DNA of 64,000 nt from Streptomyces sp. NK08204 (GCF_020400585.1 NZ_JAINVF010000002.1:248001-312000), one strand, 5' to 3'. Positions 35,037 through 44,690 are shown, numbered from the stretch's first letter. Translations and numbers: made by a program. Notes: generated from the sequence alone by a model not told the origin.

Positions 35037-37597
35037 CCGAGACGCGTACGGGGCGGGTCCTTCCCGTCACCGACCTCTCCCTCGTCGTCCTCGTCGGCGC
35101 CTCCGGCTCCGGCAAGTCCACCTTCGCGCGCAGGCACTTCAAGCCGACCGAGGTGATCTCCTCGGACTTCTGCCGCGGTCTCGTCAGCGACGACGAGAAC
35201 GACCAGAGCGCCACCCGGGACGCCTTCGACGTACTGCACTACATCGCCGGCAAGCGACTGGCCGCAGGCCGGCGCATCGTCGTGGACGCCACCAGCGTGC
35301 AGCAGGACAGCCGACGGCAGCTGATCGACCTGGCCCGCAGGCACGACGTGCTGCCCATCGCCATCGTCCTCGACGTGCCCGAGGAGGTGTGCGCCGAGCG
35401 CAACGCGGCCCGCACCGACCGGGCCGACATGCCCCGCCGGGTCATCCAGCGGCACATACGCGAACTCCGCCGTTCGCTGCGCCACCTGGAGCGCGAGGGC
35501 TTCCGCAAGGTGCACGTCCTGCGCGGAGTGGAGGAGGTCGAGCAGGCGACGGTCGTCACCGAGAAGCGCTTCAACGACCTGACACACCTCACCGGTCCCT
35601 TCGACATCATCGGTGACATCCACGGCTGCTCCGTCGAACTCGAGGCGCTGCTCGCCAAGCTGGGTTACGTGGACGGTGTGCACCCCGAGGGCCGCACGGC
35701 CGTGTTCGTCGGCGACCTCGTCGACCGCGGCCCGGACACCCCGGGCGTGCTGCGCCGGGTGATGTCGATGGCCGCGGCGGGCAACGCCCTGTGCGTGCCC
35801 GGCAACCACGAGAACAAGTACGGCCGTTACCTCAAGGGTCGCAAGGTCCAGCACACCCACGGGCTCGCCGAGACCATCGCGCAGATGGAGGGCGAGAGCG
35901 AGGAGTTCAGGGCGCGGGTACGCACATTCCTGGAGGGGCTGGTCAGTCACTACGTCCTCGACGGCGGACGGCTCGTCGTCTGCCACGCCGGTCTGCCCGA
36001 GAAGTACCACGGCCGCACCTCCGGCCGGGTCCGCTCGCACGCCCTGTACGGCGAAACCACGGGCGAGACCGACGAGTTCGGGCTGCCCGTGCGCTACCCG
36101 TGGGCGGAGGACTACCGAGGACGCGCGGCCGTGGTCTACGGCCACACCCCGGTCCCCGAGGCCACATGGCTGAACAACACCATCTGCCTGGACACCGGCG
36201 CCGTCTTCGGCGGCAAGCTGACCGCGTTGCGGTGGCCGGAGCGGGAGCTGGTCGACGTACCGGCCGAGCGGGTCTGGTACGAGCCGGTGAAGCCGCTGCG
36301 CGCCGAGGCGCCCGGCGGACACGACGGCCGGCCGCTGGACCTCGCCGACGTGCACGGCCGCCGCGGCGTCGAGACCCGGCACGCCGGCCGGGTCGCGATC
36401 CGCGAGGAGAACGCGGCGGCGGCCCTGGAGGTCATGAGCCGCTTCGCGGTCGACCCGCGCCTGCTGCCGTACCTGCCGCCGACCATGGCACCGACGGCGA
36501 CCTCGCGGGCCGATGCCCGCGGCGGAGCCGCTGACGGACACTTCCTGGAGCACCCGGCCGAGGCCTTCGCCCAGTACGCCGAGGACGGGGTGGCGCGGGT
36601 GGTGTGCGAGGAGAAGCACATGGGCTCGCGGGCCGTGGCCCTGGTGTGCCGGGACGCGCGGGCGGCACGCGAGCGGTTCGGGGCGGACGGGGTCACGGGG
36701 TCGCTGTACACCCGTACCGGCCGGCCGTTCTTCGACGACGGGAAGGTGACCGAGGAGATCCTCGGCCGTCTTCGCTCGGCAGTCACCGAAGCGGGACTGT
36801 GGACGGAACTCGACACGGACTGGCTCCTGCTGGACGCCGAGCTGATGCCCTGGTCGCTGAAGGCCTCCGGCCTGCTGCGCAACCAGTACGCCGCCGTGGG
36901 TGCCGCGTCCGGCGCGGTGTTCCCGGGCGCGCTGGCCGCCCTGGAGCAGGCCGCCGGCCGCGGTGTCGAGGTGGCCGGGCTGCTGGACCGGCAGCGCGGA
37001 CGCGCCGCGGACGCCGCCGCGTTCACCGACGCCTACCGGCGCTACTGCTGGGTCACCGACGGCCTGGACGGCGTACGCCTCGCGCCGTTCCAGCTTCTGG
37101 CCGCGCGCGGACGGAGCCTCGCCGCGCTGCCGCACGACGAACAACTCGCCCTGATCGACCGGCTCGTGGAGCACGACGGCACCGGACTGCTGCAGACCAC
37201 CCGCCGCCTGTACGTCGACACCGGTGACCCGGAGTCGGTCCGGGCCGGGGTCGACTGGTGGCTGGAGCTGACCGGGCTCGGTGGTGAGGGCATGGTCGTC
37301 AAGCCGCTCGGGGCGCTGGTGCGCGGCCGCGACGGCCGGCTGGTGCAGCCCGGCATCAAGTGCCGGGGCCGTGAGTACCTGCGGATCATCTACGGTCCCG
37401 AGTACACCCGTCCGGACAACCTCGCCCGGCTGCGGCAGCGGTTGCTGAACCACAAGCGGTCGCTGGCGATCCGCGAATACGCCCTCGGTCTGGAGGCCCT
37501 GGACCGGCTCGCCGACGGGGAGCCGCTGTGGCGGGTGCACGAGGCGGTGTTCGGCGTGCTGGCGCTGGAGTCGGAGCCGGTCGACCCCAGGCTGTGA
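35033..37597 (+). CDS. pnkp: Bacterial polynucleotide kinase-phosphatase-ligase (Pnkp)
   Basis: 854 residues in three domains. The kinase P-loop is GASGSGKSTFARRHF (22-36). The calcineurin-type phosphatase has GDIHGC, GDLVDRGPDTPG and GNHENK (about 200-275). The C-terminal adenylyltransferase has the lysine motif EEKHMGSRAVAL (about 525) and the later EGMVVKP. With Hen1 it heals and seals RNA cut by ribotoxins: it phosphorylates the 5' end, removes the 2',3'-cyclic phosphate and ligates. It is translationally coupled to hen1. Confidence 0.95.
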   Translation: MTETRTGRVLPVTDLSLVVLVGASGSGKSTFARRHFKPTEVISSDFCRGLVSDDENDQSATRDAFDVLHYIAGKRLAAGRRIVVDATSVQQDSRRQLIDLARRHDVLPIAIVLDVPEEVCAERNAARTDRADMPRRVIQRHIRELRRSLRHLEREGFRKVHVLRGVEEVEQATVVTEKRFNDLTHLTGPFDIIGDIHGCSVELEALLAKLGYVDGVHPEGRTAVFVGDLVDRGPDTPGVLRRVMSMAAAGNALCVPGNHENKYGRYLKGRKVQHTHGLAETIAQMEGESEEFRARVRTFLEGLVSHYVLDGGRLVVCHAGLPEKYHGRTSGRVRSHALYGETTGETDEFGLPVRYPWAEDYRGRAAVVYGHTPVPEATWLNNTICLDTGAVFGGKLTALRWPERELVDVPAERVWYEPVKPLRAEAPGGHDGRPLDLADVHGRRGVETRHAGRVAIREENAAAALEVMSRFAVDPRLLPYLPPTMAPTATSRADARGGAADGHFLEHPAEAFAQYAEDGVARVVCEEKHMGSRAVALVCRDARAARERFGADGVTGSLYTRTGRPFFDDGKVTEEILGRLRSAVTEAGLWTELDTDWLLLDAELMPWSLKASGLLRNQYAAVGAASGAVFPGALAALEQAAGRGVEVAGLLDRQRGRAADAAAFTDAYRRYCWVTDGLDGVRLAPFQLLAARGRSLAALPHDEQLALIDRLVEHDGTGLLQTTRRLYVDTGDPESVRAGVDWWLELTGLGGEGMVVKPLGALVRGRDGRLVQPGIKCRGREYLRIIYGPEYTRPDNLARLRQRLLNHKRSLAIREYALGLEALDRLADGEPLWRVHEAVFGVLALESEPVDPRL

Positions 37598-37613
37598 GAC
37601 GCCGTGCCGGGGG

Positions 37614-37660
37614 CCGCCACTTCTTGTTCTCGTCCTGCCGACGAAAACAAGAAGTGGCGG
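37614..37660. terminator. Long hairpin between pnkp and arcA
   Basis: A 21-bp stem with one mismatch (outer part ccgccacttcttgtt paired with aacaagaagtggcgg) and a 5-nt loop. It ends the RNA-repair operon. Confidence 0.78.
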
Positions 37661-37710
37661 AAACGGTCGAGTAGAGCGTGAACACGGGCAGGGGCGGCCA
37701 GGATGGAGGC

Positions 37711-38934
37711 ATGGCATATCACGTCGACTCCGAGGCCGGTCGGCTGCGCCGCGTGATCCTGCACCGGCCCGACCTGGAGCTCAAAAGGCTCACCCCCAGC
37801 AACAAGGACGCCCTTCTCTTCGACGACGTGCTCTGGGTCCGCCGGGCACGCGCCGAACACGACGGGTTCGCCGACGTCCTGCGTGACCGCGGGGTCGCCG
37901 TCCACCTCTTCGGCGACCTGCTCACCGAGACCCTGGCCCTGCCCGACGCCAGGGCGCTCGTCCTCGACCGGGTCTTCGACGAGAAGGAGTACGGTCCTCT
38001 CGCCACCGACCATCTGCGGGCCGCCTTCGAGCGGCTCTCCCCGCGCGATCTTGCCGAGGCCCTGGTCGGCGGCATGACCAAGCGGGAGTTCCTGGCCGCA
38101 CACGCCGAGCCGACCTCGGTGCGCTTCCACGCCATGGAGCTGGACGACTTCCTGCTGCGCCCGCTGCCCAACCACCTCTTCACCCGTGACACCTCGGCGT
38201 GGATCTACGACGGCGTCTCCATCAACGCGATGCGTCTGCCCGCGCGGCAGCGGGAGACCGTGCACTTCGAGGCGATCTACCGGCATCACCCGCTGTTCCG
38301 TGACGAACCGTTCCACGTGTGGTCCCAGGGGCAGGCCGACTACCCCTCCACCATCGAGGGCGGCGACGTCCTGGTGATCGGCAACGGCGCCGTGCTCATC
38401 GGCATGAGCGAGCGCACCACCCCGCAGGCCGTGGAGATGCTGGCGCACAAACTGTTCGCGGCGGGCTCCGCGCACACGATCGTGGCGCTCGACCTGCCCA
38501 AGCGGCGCGCCTTCATGCACCTCGACACCGTGATGACCATGGTCGACGGCGACACCTTCACGCAGTACGCCGGGCTCGGCATGCTGCGTTCGTACACCAT
38601 CGAACCGGGCGCGAGCGAACGGGAGTTGAAGGTCACCGACCATCCGCCGGAGCACATGCACCGGGCGATCGCCGCCGCCCTCGGCCTCGGTGAGATCCGG
38701 GTGCTGACCGCCACGCAGGACGTGCACGCGGCCGAGCGTGAGCAGTGGGACGACGGCTGCAACGTCCTCGCCGTCGAGCCCGGAGTCGTCGTCGCCTACG
38801 AACGGAACTCGACCACCAACACGCATCTGCGCAAGCAGGGCATCGAGGTGATCGAGATCCCGGGCAGCGAGCTGGGGCGGGGGCGCGGCGGGCCACGCTG
38901 CATGAGCTGTCCCGTGGAGCGGGACGCCGTATAG
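37711..38934 (+). CDS. arcA: Arginine deiminase
   Basis: 407 residues: [20 protein letters not shown] at the start, the FTRDTSAWI region, [26 protein letters not shown], and the catalytic Cys near the end in [13 protein letters not shown]. It hydrolyses arginine to citrulline and ammonia. GGAGG precedes the ATG. It is followed by ornithine carbamoyltransferase and a permease, the order expected for an arginine deiminase pathway, but no carbamate kinase gene is present here. Confidence 0.94.
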   Translation: MAYHVDSEAGRLRRVILHRPDLELKRLTPSNKDALLFDDVLWVRRARAEHDGFADVLRDRGVAVHLFGDLLTETLALPDARALVLDRVFDEKEYGPLATDHLRAAFERLSPRDLAEALVGGMTKREFLAAHAEPTSVRFHAMELDDFLLRPLPNHLFTRDTSAWIYDGVSINAMRLPARQRETVHFEAIYRHHPLFRDEPFHVWSQGQADYPSTIEGGDVLVIGNGAVLIGMSERTTPQAVEMLAHKLFAAGSAHTIVALDLPKRRAFMHLDTVMTMVDGDTFTQYAGLGMLRSYTIEPGASERELKVTDHPPEHMHRAIAAALGLGEIRVLTATQDVHAAEREQWDDGCNVLAVEPGVVVAYERNSTTNTHLRKQGIEVIEIPGSELGRGRGGPRCMSCPVERDAV

Positions 38935-38970
38935 GTCTGTCGCGGGTGCCGTCGCCGTGCAGGTGCCGTA

Positions 38971-39045
38971 GCCGTATACCTGTCGTATAGATGGTGCAGG
39001 GCCGCATAAGTCTCTGTATAGAAATGTGAGGCGTCGTATACACTT
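38971..39045 (+). promoter_or_regulatory. AT-rich promoter region of argF with repeated gtata motifs
   Basis: Within 38971-39045, cgtata/tgtata hexamers occur at several places (for example 38973, 38983, 39015, 39034), and tgcagggccgcata at 38994-39007 resembles half of a Streptomyces ARG box. ArgR control is plausible for this gene but is not proven by these bases. Confidence 0.35.
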
Positions 39046-39082
39046 CCAGTGTCCTCTGTTCTCGTACCTCTGGAGCGCCCCC

Positions 39083-40111
39083 ATGGCGACAGTCCCGACC
39101 GCCCTCGCCGGCCGCCACTTCCTCAAGGAACTGGACTTCACCGCGGAGGAGTTCCGAGGGCTGGTCACGCTTGCCGCCGAGCTGAAGGCGGCCAAGAAGG
39201 CCGGGACGGAGACGCAGTACCTCACCGGCAAGAACATCGCGCTCGTCTTCGAGAAGACCTCGACGCGCACCCGTTGCGCGTTCGAGGTCGCCGCCGCCGA
39301 CCAGGGCGCGCACACGACGTACCTGGACCCGGCCGGCTCGCAGATCGGGCACAAGGAGTCGGTCAAGGACACGGCCCGGGTGCTCGGCCGGATGTTCGAC
39401 GCCATCGAGTACCGCGGGCGCGGCCAGGGCGTCGTCGAGGCGCTCGCCGCGCACGCCGGGGTTCCGGTCTACAACGGCCTCACCGACGAGTGGCACCCCA
39501 CCCAGATGCTCGCCGACGTGCTCACCATGACCGAGCACAGCGACCTGCCGCTGACCGATATCGCCTTCGCCTACCTGGGCGACGCCCGCTACAACATGGG
39601 CAACTCCTACCTCGTCACCGGGGCCCTGCTCGGCATGGACGTCCGTATCGTCGCGCCCCGCCCGCTGTGGCCGGACGACGCGATCGTTCAGGCGGCCCGG
39701 CAGCTGGCCGAGGCGTCCGGCGCCCGGATCACGCTCACGGACGACGTGAAGGAGGGTGTGCGCGGCGCCCACTTCGTCGCCACCGACGTCTGGGTCTCCA
39801 TGGGCGAGCCGAAGCAGGTGTGGGACGAGCGCATAGCGCTGCTCGGCCCGTACGCGGTGACCATGGAGGTGCTCCGGGCCACCGGTCACGACGACGTGAA
39901 GTTCCTGCACTGCCTGCCGGCCTTCCACGACCTCGGCACCGACGTCGCCCGCGAGATCCACGCGCGGCACGGCCTGACCGAGCTGGAGGTCACCGACGAG
40001 GTCTTCGAGTCCGAGCACTCCGTGGTCTTCGACGAGGCGGAGAACCGGATGCACACGATCAAGGCGGTCCTGGTGGCCACCCTGGCGGGTGCGTCACACA
40101 GCGTTGCCTGA
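39083..40111 (+). CDS. argF: Ornithine carbamoyltransferase
   Basis: 342 residues with all key motifs: carbamoyl-phosphate site [40 protein letters not shown], and the ornithine-site HCLPAFHD. Next to arcA it may serve catabolism (citrulline to ornithine and carbamoyl phosphate), which would make it arcB by function. The sequence alone does not separate the two roles. It has its own 150-bp promoter region. Confidence 0.94.
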   Translation: MATVPTALAGRHFLKELDFTAEEFRGLVTLAAELKAAKKAGTETQYLTGKNIALVFEKTSTRTRCAFEVAAADQGAHTTYLDPAGSQIGHKESVKDTARVLGRMFDAIEYRGRGQGVVEALAAHAGVPVYNGLTDEWHPTQMLADVLTMTEHSDLPLTDIAFAYLGDARYNMGNSYLVTGALLGMDVRIVAPRPLWPDDAIVQAARQLAEASGARITLTDDVKEGVRGAHFVATDVWVSMGEPKQVWDERIALLGPYAVTMEVLRATGHDDVKFLHCLPAFHDLGTDVAREIHARHGLTELEVTDEVFESEHSVVFDEAENRMHTIKAVLVATLAGASHSVA

Positions 40112-40220
40112 CATGCCTCATCAGGCATTATCCTGACCCGCGGCCCGGCATGACCCCTGCCACGGCCGTCGCCGCGACCGGACCGGTCGCCCTGCACCAC
40201 CAGAAACGAGCACCACCCGC

Positions 40221-41678
40221 ATGCCCGCTCCCCGCATCAAATCCCCGCACCTGCTGGTCGCCGAATCGGGCGCCGACCGGGAGGGGCACGGCCTGAAGCG
40301 CACGATGGGCCTCTTCCAGCTCATCTGTTTCGGCGTCGGCGCCATCGTCGGCACCGGCATCTTCGTGGGCCTGTCCGACTCGGTCGCCCAGGCCGGTCCG
40401 GCCGTCGTCGTCTCCTTCATCCTCGCCGCGCTCACCTGCGTCTTCACCGCCTTCTCCTTCGCGGAGCTGGGCGGCGCGATCCCGGTCTCCGGCTCCTCGT
40501 ACTCCTTCGCCTACGCCGGCCTGGGCGAGTCCACCGCCTTCCTGGTCGGCTGGTGCCTGCTGCTGGAGTACGGCATCTCCATCTCGGCCGTCGCGGTCGG
40601 CTGGAGCCAGTACGTCAACGAGCTGCTGCACAGCCTCACCGGCTGGCAGCTCCCGGCCGCGCTGTCCGCGGGTCCCGGCGACGGCGGGATCCTCAACCTG
40701 CCCGCCGTGATCGTCATCGCGATGGCCTCGGTGCTGCTGGTGCGCGGGGTGCGGGAGAGTGCGCGGGCGACGGCCGCCATGGCCGCGGTCAAGCTCGTCA
40801 TCCTGCTCGCCTTCTGCGTGATCGGCTACAGCGCCTTCAAGGACGGCAACCTCACCCCGTTCTCCCCGGCCGGCCTCGGCGGCATCGGCGCGGGCACCAC
40901 CGCCGCGTTCTTCTCCTACATCGGCTTCGACGCGATCACCACGGCCGGCGAGGAGGCGAAGAACCCGCGCCGGGACATCCCCGTGGCGATCATGGTCTGC
41001 ATGGGCCTGGTCACCCTGCTGTACTGCGCGGTCGCGGTCGCCGCGATCGGCGCCATCGGCGGCGACCAGGTCGCCGGCCGGCCCGCCGCGCTGTCGTACG
41101 TCGTCAACAAGGTGACCGGCTCGGCCGTCGGTGGCGGTGTGATCGCCTTCGGCGCGGTCGTCGCCATCGCCTCCGTCGTCCTCGCCGTGATGTACGGCCA
41201 GACCCGCATCCTGATGTCGATGTCCCGGGACGGCCTGATCCCGCGCGTCTTCGAGAAGGTGAACCCCAGGACGTCCACGCCGGTCGCCGGCACGCTGATC
41301 GTCGCGGTCGTCTTCGCGCTCCCGGCGGCCTTCGCCTCGCTGGACGCGGTGATGAACCTGTGCACCATCGGTACGCTCGCCATCATGGCCGTCGTCAACA
41401 TCACGGTCATCGCCCTGCGCCGTCGCGAGCCGGCCCTGACCCGCAGCTTCCGGGTGCCGCTCTACCCCGTCGGCCCGGTGCTCGGCGTCGGCTTCTGCCT
41501 GTACCTGATGTACGAGACCGGGTGGCAGACCTGGGTCCAGTTCGCGGCGTTCCTCGTGGTGGGCCTCGTCGTCTACGTCGCCTACGGGCGCCGGCACTCC
41601 ACGCTGGCCAAGGCGTCCGGGGACGCCGCCCCCGAGGTCACGCCGGACGCCGCTGAGCGGGAACCACTGGAAGTCTGA
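40221..41678 (+). CDS. APC-superfamily amino acid permease
   Basis: 485 residues and 12-13 hydrophobic helices. TM1 has GVGAIVGTGIFVGLSD, the substrate-binding unwound helix typical of cationic amino-acid transporter-like permeases. FFSYIGFDAITTAGEEAKNP is in TM6. Placement after arcA-argF suggests arginine/ornithine or a related amino acid. The last 32 codons and 19 downstream bases are repeated 6 kb away at the other border of the insertion (see repeats). Confidence 0.9.
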   Translation: MPAPRIKSPHLLVAESGADREGHGLKRTMGLFQLICFGVGAIVGTGIFVGLSDSVAQAGPAVVVSFILAALTCVFTAFSFAELGGAIPVSGSSYSFAYAGLGESTAFLVGWCLLLEYGISISAVAVGWSQYVNELLHSLTGWQLPAALSAGPGDGGILNLPAVIVIAMASVLLVRGVRESARATAAMAAVKLVILLAFCVIGYSAFKDGNLTPFSPAGLGGIGAGTTAAFFSYIGFDAITTAGEEAKNPRRDIPVAIMVCMGLVTLLYCAVAVAAIGAIGGDQVAGRPAALSYVVNKVTGSAVGGGVIAFGAVVAIASVVLAVMYGQTRILMSMSRDGLIPRVFEKVNPRTSTPVAGTLIVAVVFALPAAFASLDAVMNLCTIGTLAIMAVVNITVIALRRREPALTRSFRVPLYPVGPVLGVGFCLYLMYETGWQTWVQFAAFLVVGLVVYVAYGRRHSTLAKASGDAAPEVTPDAAEREPLEV

Positions 41679-41697
41679 ACCACGCCGCCTTGCCCGA
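41581..41697. repeat. Left copy of the 117-bp direct repeat bordering the insertion
   Basis: Matches 47567-47683 at 114 of 117 positions. It contains the permease stop codon and its last 32 codons. On the other strand it contains what would be the last about 60 nt of the convergent HATPase gene, whose complete copy is at the right border. Confidence 0.92.
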
Positions 41698-41797
41698 GAC
41701 GGACCCTGTTCCATATCGGTTCGAGCCGCACCACGCGGCTACGCAGGCAGGTGGTTGTGGGATCAGCCATGAAGCTTGGCCGGGGAACGGACGGGGG

Positions 41798-41840
41798 CGC
41801 AGCCTGGTTGAGGCCGGTGACCGGCCTCAACCAGGCTGCG
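41798..41840. terminator. 43-bp perfect palindrome, probable terminator after the permease
   Basis: Two perfect 21-bp arms (starting cgcagcctggttgagg) around a single central G, followed by ctttct. The hairpin would end permease transcription. It lies 10 bp before the IS remnant. The rest of 41698-42183 shows no gene. Confidence 0.7.
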
Positions 41841-41850
41841 CTTTCTCGCT

Positions 41851-42040
41851 CACTGAGCTGTTTCAGAGTGGCCACTGATCGGGTGACGCTGGTGGTGTGC
41901 GCAACGCACGAGGCTCCCGTGCCGTTGGGGGAGGTGTTCGAAGTCTCAACCCACAGGCACAGGAGCCGCGTTGGTTCCGTATTCTGCTGCACTCGACCTG
42001 CCCCATGCCCTGGTCGAGTGGGTCCATGCTCATCACTGTT
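41851..42040 (+). mobile_element. 5' remnant of an IS related to the 43797-44679 element
   Basis: It starts with cactgagctgtttcag, close to the inverted repeat of the intact element. It keeps the segment ctgctgcactcgacctgccc (about 41979-42003) that corresponds to the transposase start of the other copy. Similarity stops near 42040, so only about 190 bp of left end remain. Confidence 0.6.
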
Positions 42041-42183
42041 TGAGATCTTGAATGCCTGAGAAGTGGGCCCCCTGCCCACCGCGCTGGTACACACTGCACA
42101 AGTAGGACCGGTGCCGTGAGTGAGCGGCTCCCTCGATGACGCGCTGGAATGCAGGTCCGCATCCCACGGATGATCCTGAAGAC

Positions 42184-42420
42184 ATGGCCGGACCGATACC
42201 CGTGATCGTGCATCCGCCGTCAGCCACGGGTGGCCGCAGGGTGCGCGTGGACGGCGAGATCCTCGGCCTGGCCCACAACGTGGCCGACGTCGCGGAGTTC
42301 CTCCGCCGAGCGGGGCTGGAGATCGACCCGGCGGAGGTGGCGAAGTCGCCGTGGATCGACTGGCGGGGAGGGGGGGGAGGAGCACTGGGGCCCGGAGACG
42401 CGACGGTCGAGAAAGTCTGA
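42184..42420 (+). CDS. Small conserved-type hypothetical protein
   Basis: 78 residues: MAGPIPVIVHPPSATGGRRV, then a helix NVADVAEFLRRAGLEIDPAE and SPWIDWRGGG. This has the look of a genuine small Streptomyces protein (good codon bias, defined fold-like alternation). The tail runs through an 8-G tract at 42370-42377, where a one-base slip would change the last 16 residues to a different frame (EEHWGPETRR). No function assigned. It lies 60 bp upstream of the sigma-factor gene. Confidence 0.5.
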   Translation: MAGPIPVIVHPPSATGGRRVRVDGEILGLAHNVADVAEFLRRAGLEIDPAEVAKSPWIDWRGGGGGALGPGDATVEKV

Positions 42421-42481
42421 CCGGCAGGGCAGTCGAACTCCCTTCTGTACCCGTCTTTACAGGGGAACGAGGGAGGGCGCA

Positions 42482-43030
42482 TTGAACGCCGACGAGGAAC
42501 GCCAGTTCCGCGAGTTCGTGGCGGCGCGGTCGAGATCGCTGCTGCACACGGCCTACCTGCTGACCGGGGACTGGGAGCAGGGCCGGGACCTGCTCCAGAC
42601 CGCGCTTGCCTCCACGGCTCGGCGTTGGTCGAAGCTGCGCGACCGGGAACAGCCGGAGATCTATGTCCGCCGGGCTCTCTACCACGCCCAGGTGGATCGC
42701 TTCCGGCTCCTCAGCTGGGGGCGGGAAACGGTCACGGACACCGTGCCGGACCAGCCGTCCGGGCAGGTCGCCGACTGGGCCGACACCGTGGTCCAGCGGC
42801 AGGACATCATGGCCGCGCTGCGGCGGCTGCCCAAGCGCCAGCGTGCGGTGATCGTCCTGCGCTACTTCGAGGACCGGCCGGACAACGAGATCGCCGCGAT
42901 TCTGGGCGTCGCCCAGGGGACGGTCCGCAGCCAGACCCACAAGGCCCTCGCCTCTCTCCGCACCACCCTGGCCGAGGCAGGGCCGTCGGCCGCCTTCTCC
43001 ATCGCCGCCGGAAGGGGCGCCATCACATGA
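42482..43030 (+). CDS. SigE-family ECF RNA polymerase sigma factor
   Basis: 182 residues from a TTG start with GGGAGGG upstream. Region 2 is LLHTAYLLTGDWEQGRDLLQ, and region 4 is LPKRQRAVIVLRYFEDRPDN followed by IAAILGVAQGTVRSQTHKAL. This is the small SigE-like group common in Streptomyces. It overlaps the next membrane protein gene by 4 nt, which may act as its anti-sigma partner. Region 2 is divergent around the usual RYxx/DAED part. Confidence 0.87.
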   Translation: MNADEERQFREFVAARSRSLLHTAYLLTGDWEQGRDLLQTALASTARRWSKLRDREQPEIYVRRALYHAQVDRFRLLSWGRETVTDTVPDQPSGQVADWADTVVQRQDIMAALRRLPKRQRAVIVLRYFEDRPDNEIAAILGVAQGTVRSQTHKALASLRTTLAEAGPSAAFSIAAGRGAIT

Positions 43031-43719
43031 ACGACTCGACCGAACACCCGCTGCACGATGCCTTGCACGCCCATGTCCGGGAGAGCGGCAGTGACGCCGC
43101 CGGTGCCCATCTGGTCGGCCTGGCCGACGGCGCGTTGCGGGTCGCCCGGCGGCGGCAGTGGCTGGCCCGCGCCGGCGTCGGCGTCGTCGCAGCCGCCGTG
43201 GTCGCCACCGCCTGGGTGGCCGTCGCTGACGGCGCGACCCCGCGTGCGCACGTGGTTCAGCCCGCCACAGGGGGCGGCACCGGGAAGGCGACCCCGGTCT
43301 CCCTCCTGCCGGTCACCTCGTCCGTGGAGCGCGCCTGCACCCAGGGCAGCGACGGCTACACCGTGCACGCGACCGCGACCCAACCGGCGTTCTGCGTCCA
43401 CACCGACCGGGCCAAGGGCATGACCGACGTCCGCGTCACGTCCGCGAAGGCCGGGAAAAGCACCATCGACGGCACCTGGCAGGTCGAGGTGACCCTCAGC
43501 CCCGCCGACCGGACCCGTTTCGCCGCCCTCACCGGCTCCATCGCGGCGGCCCCGGTCCCGCGCAACGAATTCGCCATCGTCATCGACGGCAAGCTCTGGG
43601 GCAACCCCTACGTGACCTCCTCGATCACCGGCGGCCGTTTCGAAATCGTCGGGGCCTACGTCGGGGATCTCAGCAGCGCCACCGCCCACGATCTCGCCCA
43701 CCGGCTGAATCCCAGGTGA
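43027..43719 (+). CDS. Membrane-anchored SecDF P1-head-like protein, putative anti-sigma partner
   Basis: 230 residues. The N-terminal cytoplasmic helix (about 1-40) is followed by one membrane segment (AGVGVVAAAVVATAWVAVAD) and an extracytoplasmic domain. That domain ends FAIVIDGKLWGNPYVTSSIT and GGRFEIVGAYV, the pattern of the SecDF P1 head subdomain. The coupling to a sigma gene suggests a sensor/anti-sigma role, but no zinc anti-sigma HxxxCxxC motif is present. A strong terminator follows. Confidence 0.75.
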   Translation: MNDSTEHPLHDALHAHVRESGSDAAGAHLVGLADGALRVARRRQWLARAGVGVVAAAVVATAWVAVADGATPRAHVVQPATGGGTGKATPVSLLPVTSSVERACTQGSDGYTVHATATQPAFCVHTDRAKGMTDVRVTSAKAGKSTIDGTWQVEVTLSPADRTRFAALTGSIAAAPVPRNEFAIVIDGKLWGNPYVTSSITGGRFEIVGAYVGDLSSATAHDLAHRLNPR

Positions 43720-43754
43720 GTGGTCGACTCCCGCTACGGCGTTGGCACAGCGAA

Positions 43755-43793
43755 AAGGCCCCCGCCTGCGGGAAATCCGCAGGCGGGGGCCTT
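43755..43793 (+). terminator. Strong intrinsic terminator of the sigma-factor operon
   Basis: A perfect 17-bp stem (aaggcccccgcctgcgg / ccgcaggcgggggcctt) with a 5-nt loop. The IS element begins 4 bp later, so the insertion did not break the operon. Confidence 0.88.
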
Positions 43794-43796
43794 GAT

Positions 43797-44679
43797 CAGT
43801 GAGTTTCTTCGAGTTGGTCATCGTTCCGGTGATGGCGTGTGAAGCGCGCAACGAGCGAGGCCCTCGGGCTGTTGATCGAGATGTCTGACGTCTCAACCAC
43901 ACTGCTCGGGAGCCTCCTTGGTCATCCATCCTGCCGCACTCGACCTGCCGCATGCGCTCGTGGAGTGGGTCACCATGCTCATCGTCACCCGTGAGGGCGA
44001 CCGCCGATGCAAGCTGCGCCCGTCTCAGCGAGCGATGGTGGCACTGGTGTACCTGCGCGAACACACCACTCTGGCGAAGATCGCCGCCGGGTTCGGGATC
44101 TGCGAGTCCACCGCCCACGCCTACACCAGCGCGGTCGTCCACCTGCTTGCCGAACGAGCACCGGGTCTGCTCAAAGTTCCGCGTGAGAGCGACGCGGACT
44201 TCGTCCTGCTGGACGGCACGCTCGCCGAGTGCGACCGGGTCGGCGACGGAAGGGGCGACTACTCCCACAAACACCGGCGCCACGGCGTGAATGTGCAGGT
44301 CGTCACCGACCCCGGCGGCCAGCTGCTGTGGCTATCACCCGCCCTGCCGGGCCGAACCCACGACCTGACCGCCGCCCGGACCCACCGGATCATCCGGATC
44401 CGCGAGCGCCAGGGCGTTCCCATCCTGGCCGATCTCGCCTACCAGGGTGCCGGCCCATGGCTGACCACCGGTATCAAGCGCAAGCCCCTGCAGGAACTCT
44501 CTCCCACCGAAAAGACCCTCAACCGGGCACTTGCCGCTGCACGAGCGCCGGTCGAGCGTGGCGTCGCCCGCCTGAAGTCCTGGCGCATCTTCTGCCGGTC
44601 CCGATGCAGCCCGAATCGAATGACGTCAATCGCCAAGGCCATCCTCACACTGGAGCGGCAACGCTGAAGAGGCTCACTG
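43797..44679 (+). mobile_element. 883-bp IS element (IS5-like, DDE_Tnp_4 type) with inverted repeats
   Basis: Left end cagtgagtttcttc (43797-43810); the right end (44666-44679) is its reverse complement with 2 mismatches in 14. One transposase gene fills the interior. No clear target duplication is seen (left flank ttgat, right flank cgccg), so one end may have been moved or the copy is old. Confidence 0.75.
43918..44667 (+). CDS. IS5-like transposase (HTH plus DDE_Tnp_4)
   Basis: 249 residues from a TTG start after GGGAG. An N-terminal helix-turn-helix ([20 protein letters not shown]) is followed by the DDE nuclease: [13 protein letters not shown] (first Asp), [13 protein letters not shown] (second Asp) and the final [11 protein letters not shown] (Glu). 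The three acidic residues appear present, so it may be active. It ends within the right inverted repeat. Confidence 0.85.
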   Translation: MVIHPAALDLPHALVEWVTMLIVTREGDRRCKLRPSQRAMVALVYLREHTTLAKIAAGFGICESTAHAYTSAVVHLLAERAPGLLKVPRESDADFVLLDGTLAECDRVGDGRGDYSHKHRRHGVNVQVVTDPGGQLLWLSPALPGRTHDLTAARTHRIIRIRERQGVPILADLAYQGAGPWLTTGIKRKPLQELSPTEKTLNRALAAARAPVERGVARLKSWRIFCRSRCSPNRMTSIAKAILTLERQR

Positions 44680-44690
44680 CGCCGGGTCGC

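Noticed and set aside
41739..41750. Shared 12-mer gctacgcaggca near both borders of the insertion
   Set aside because: The 12-bp match (again at about 47550) is not at corresponding distances from the repeats and can be chance in GC-rich DNA.
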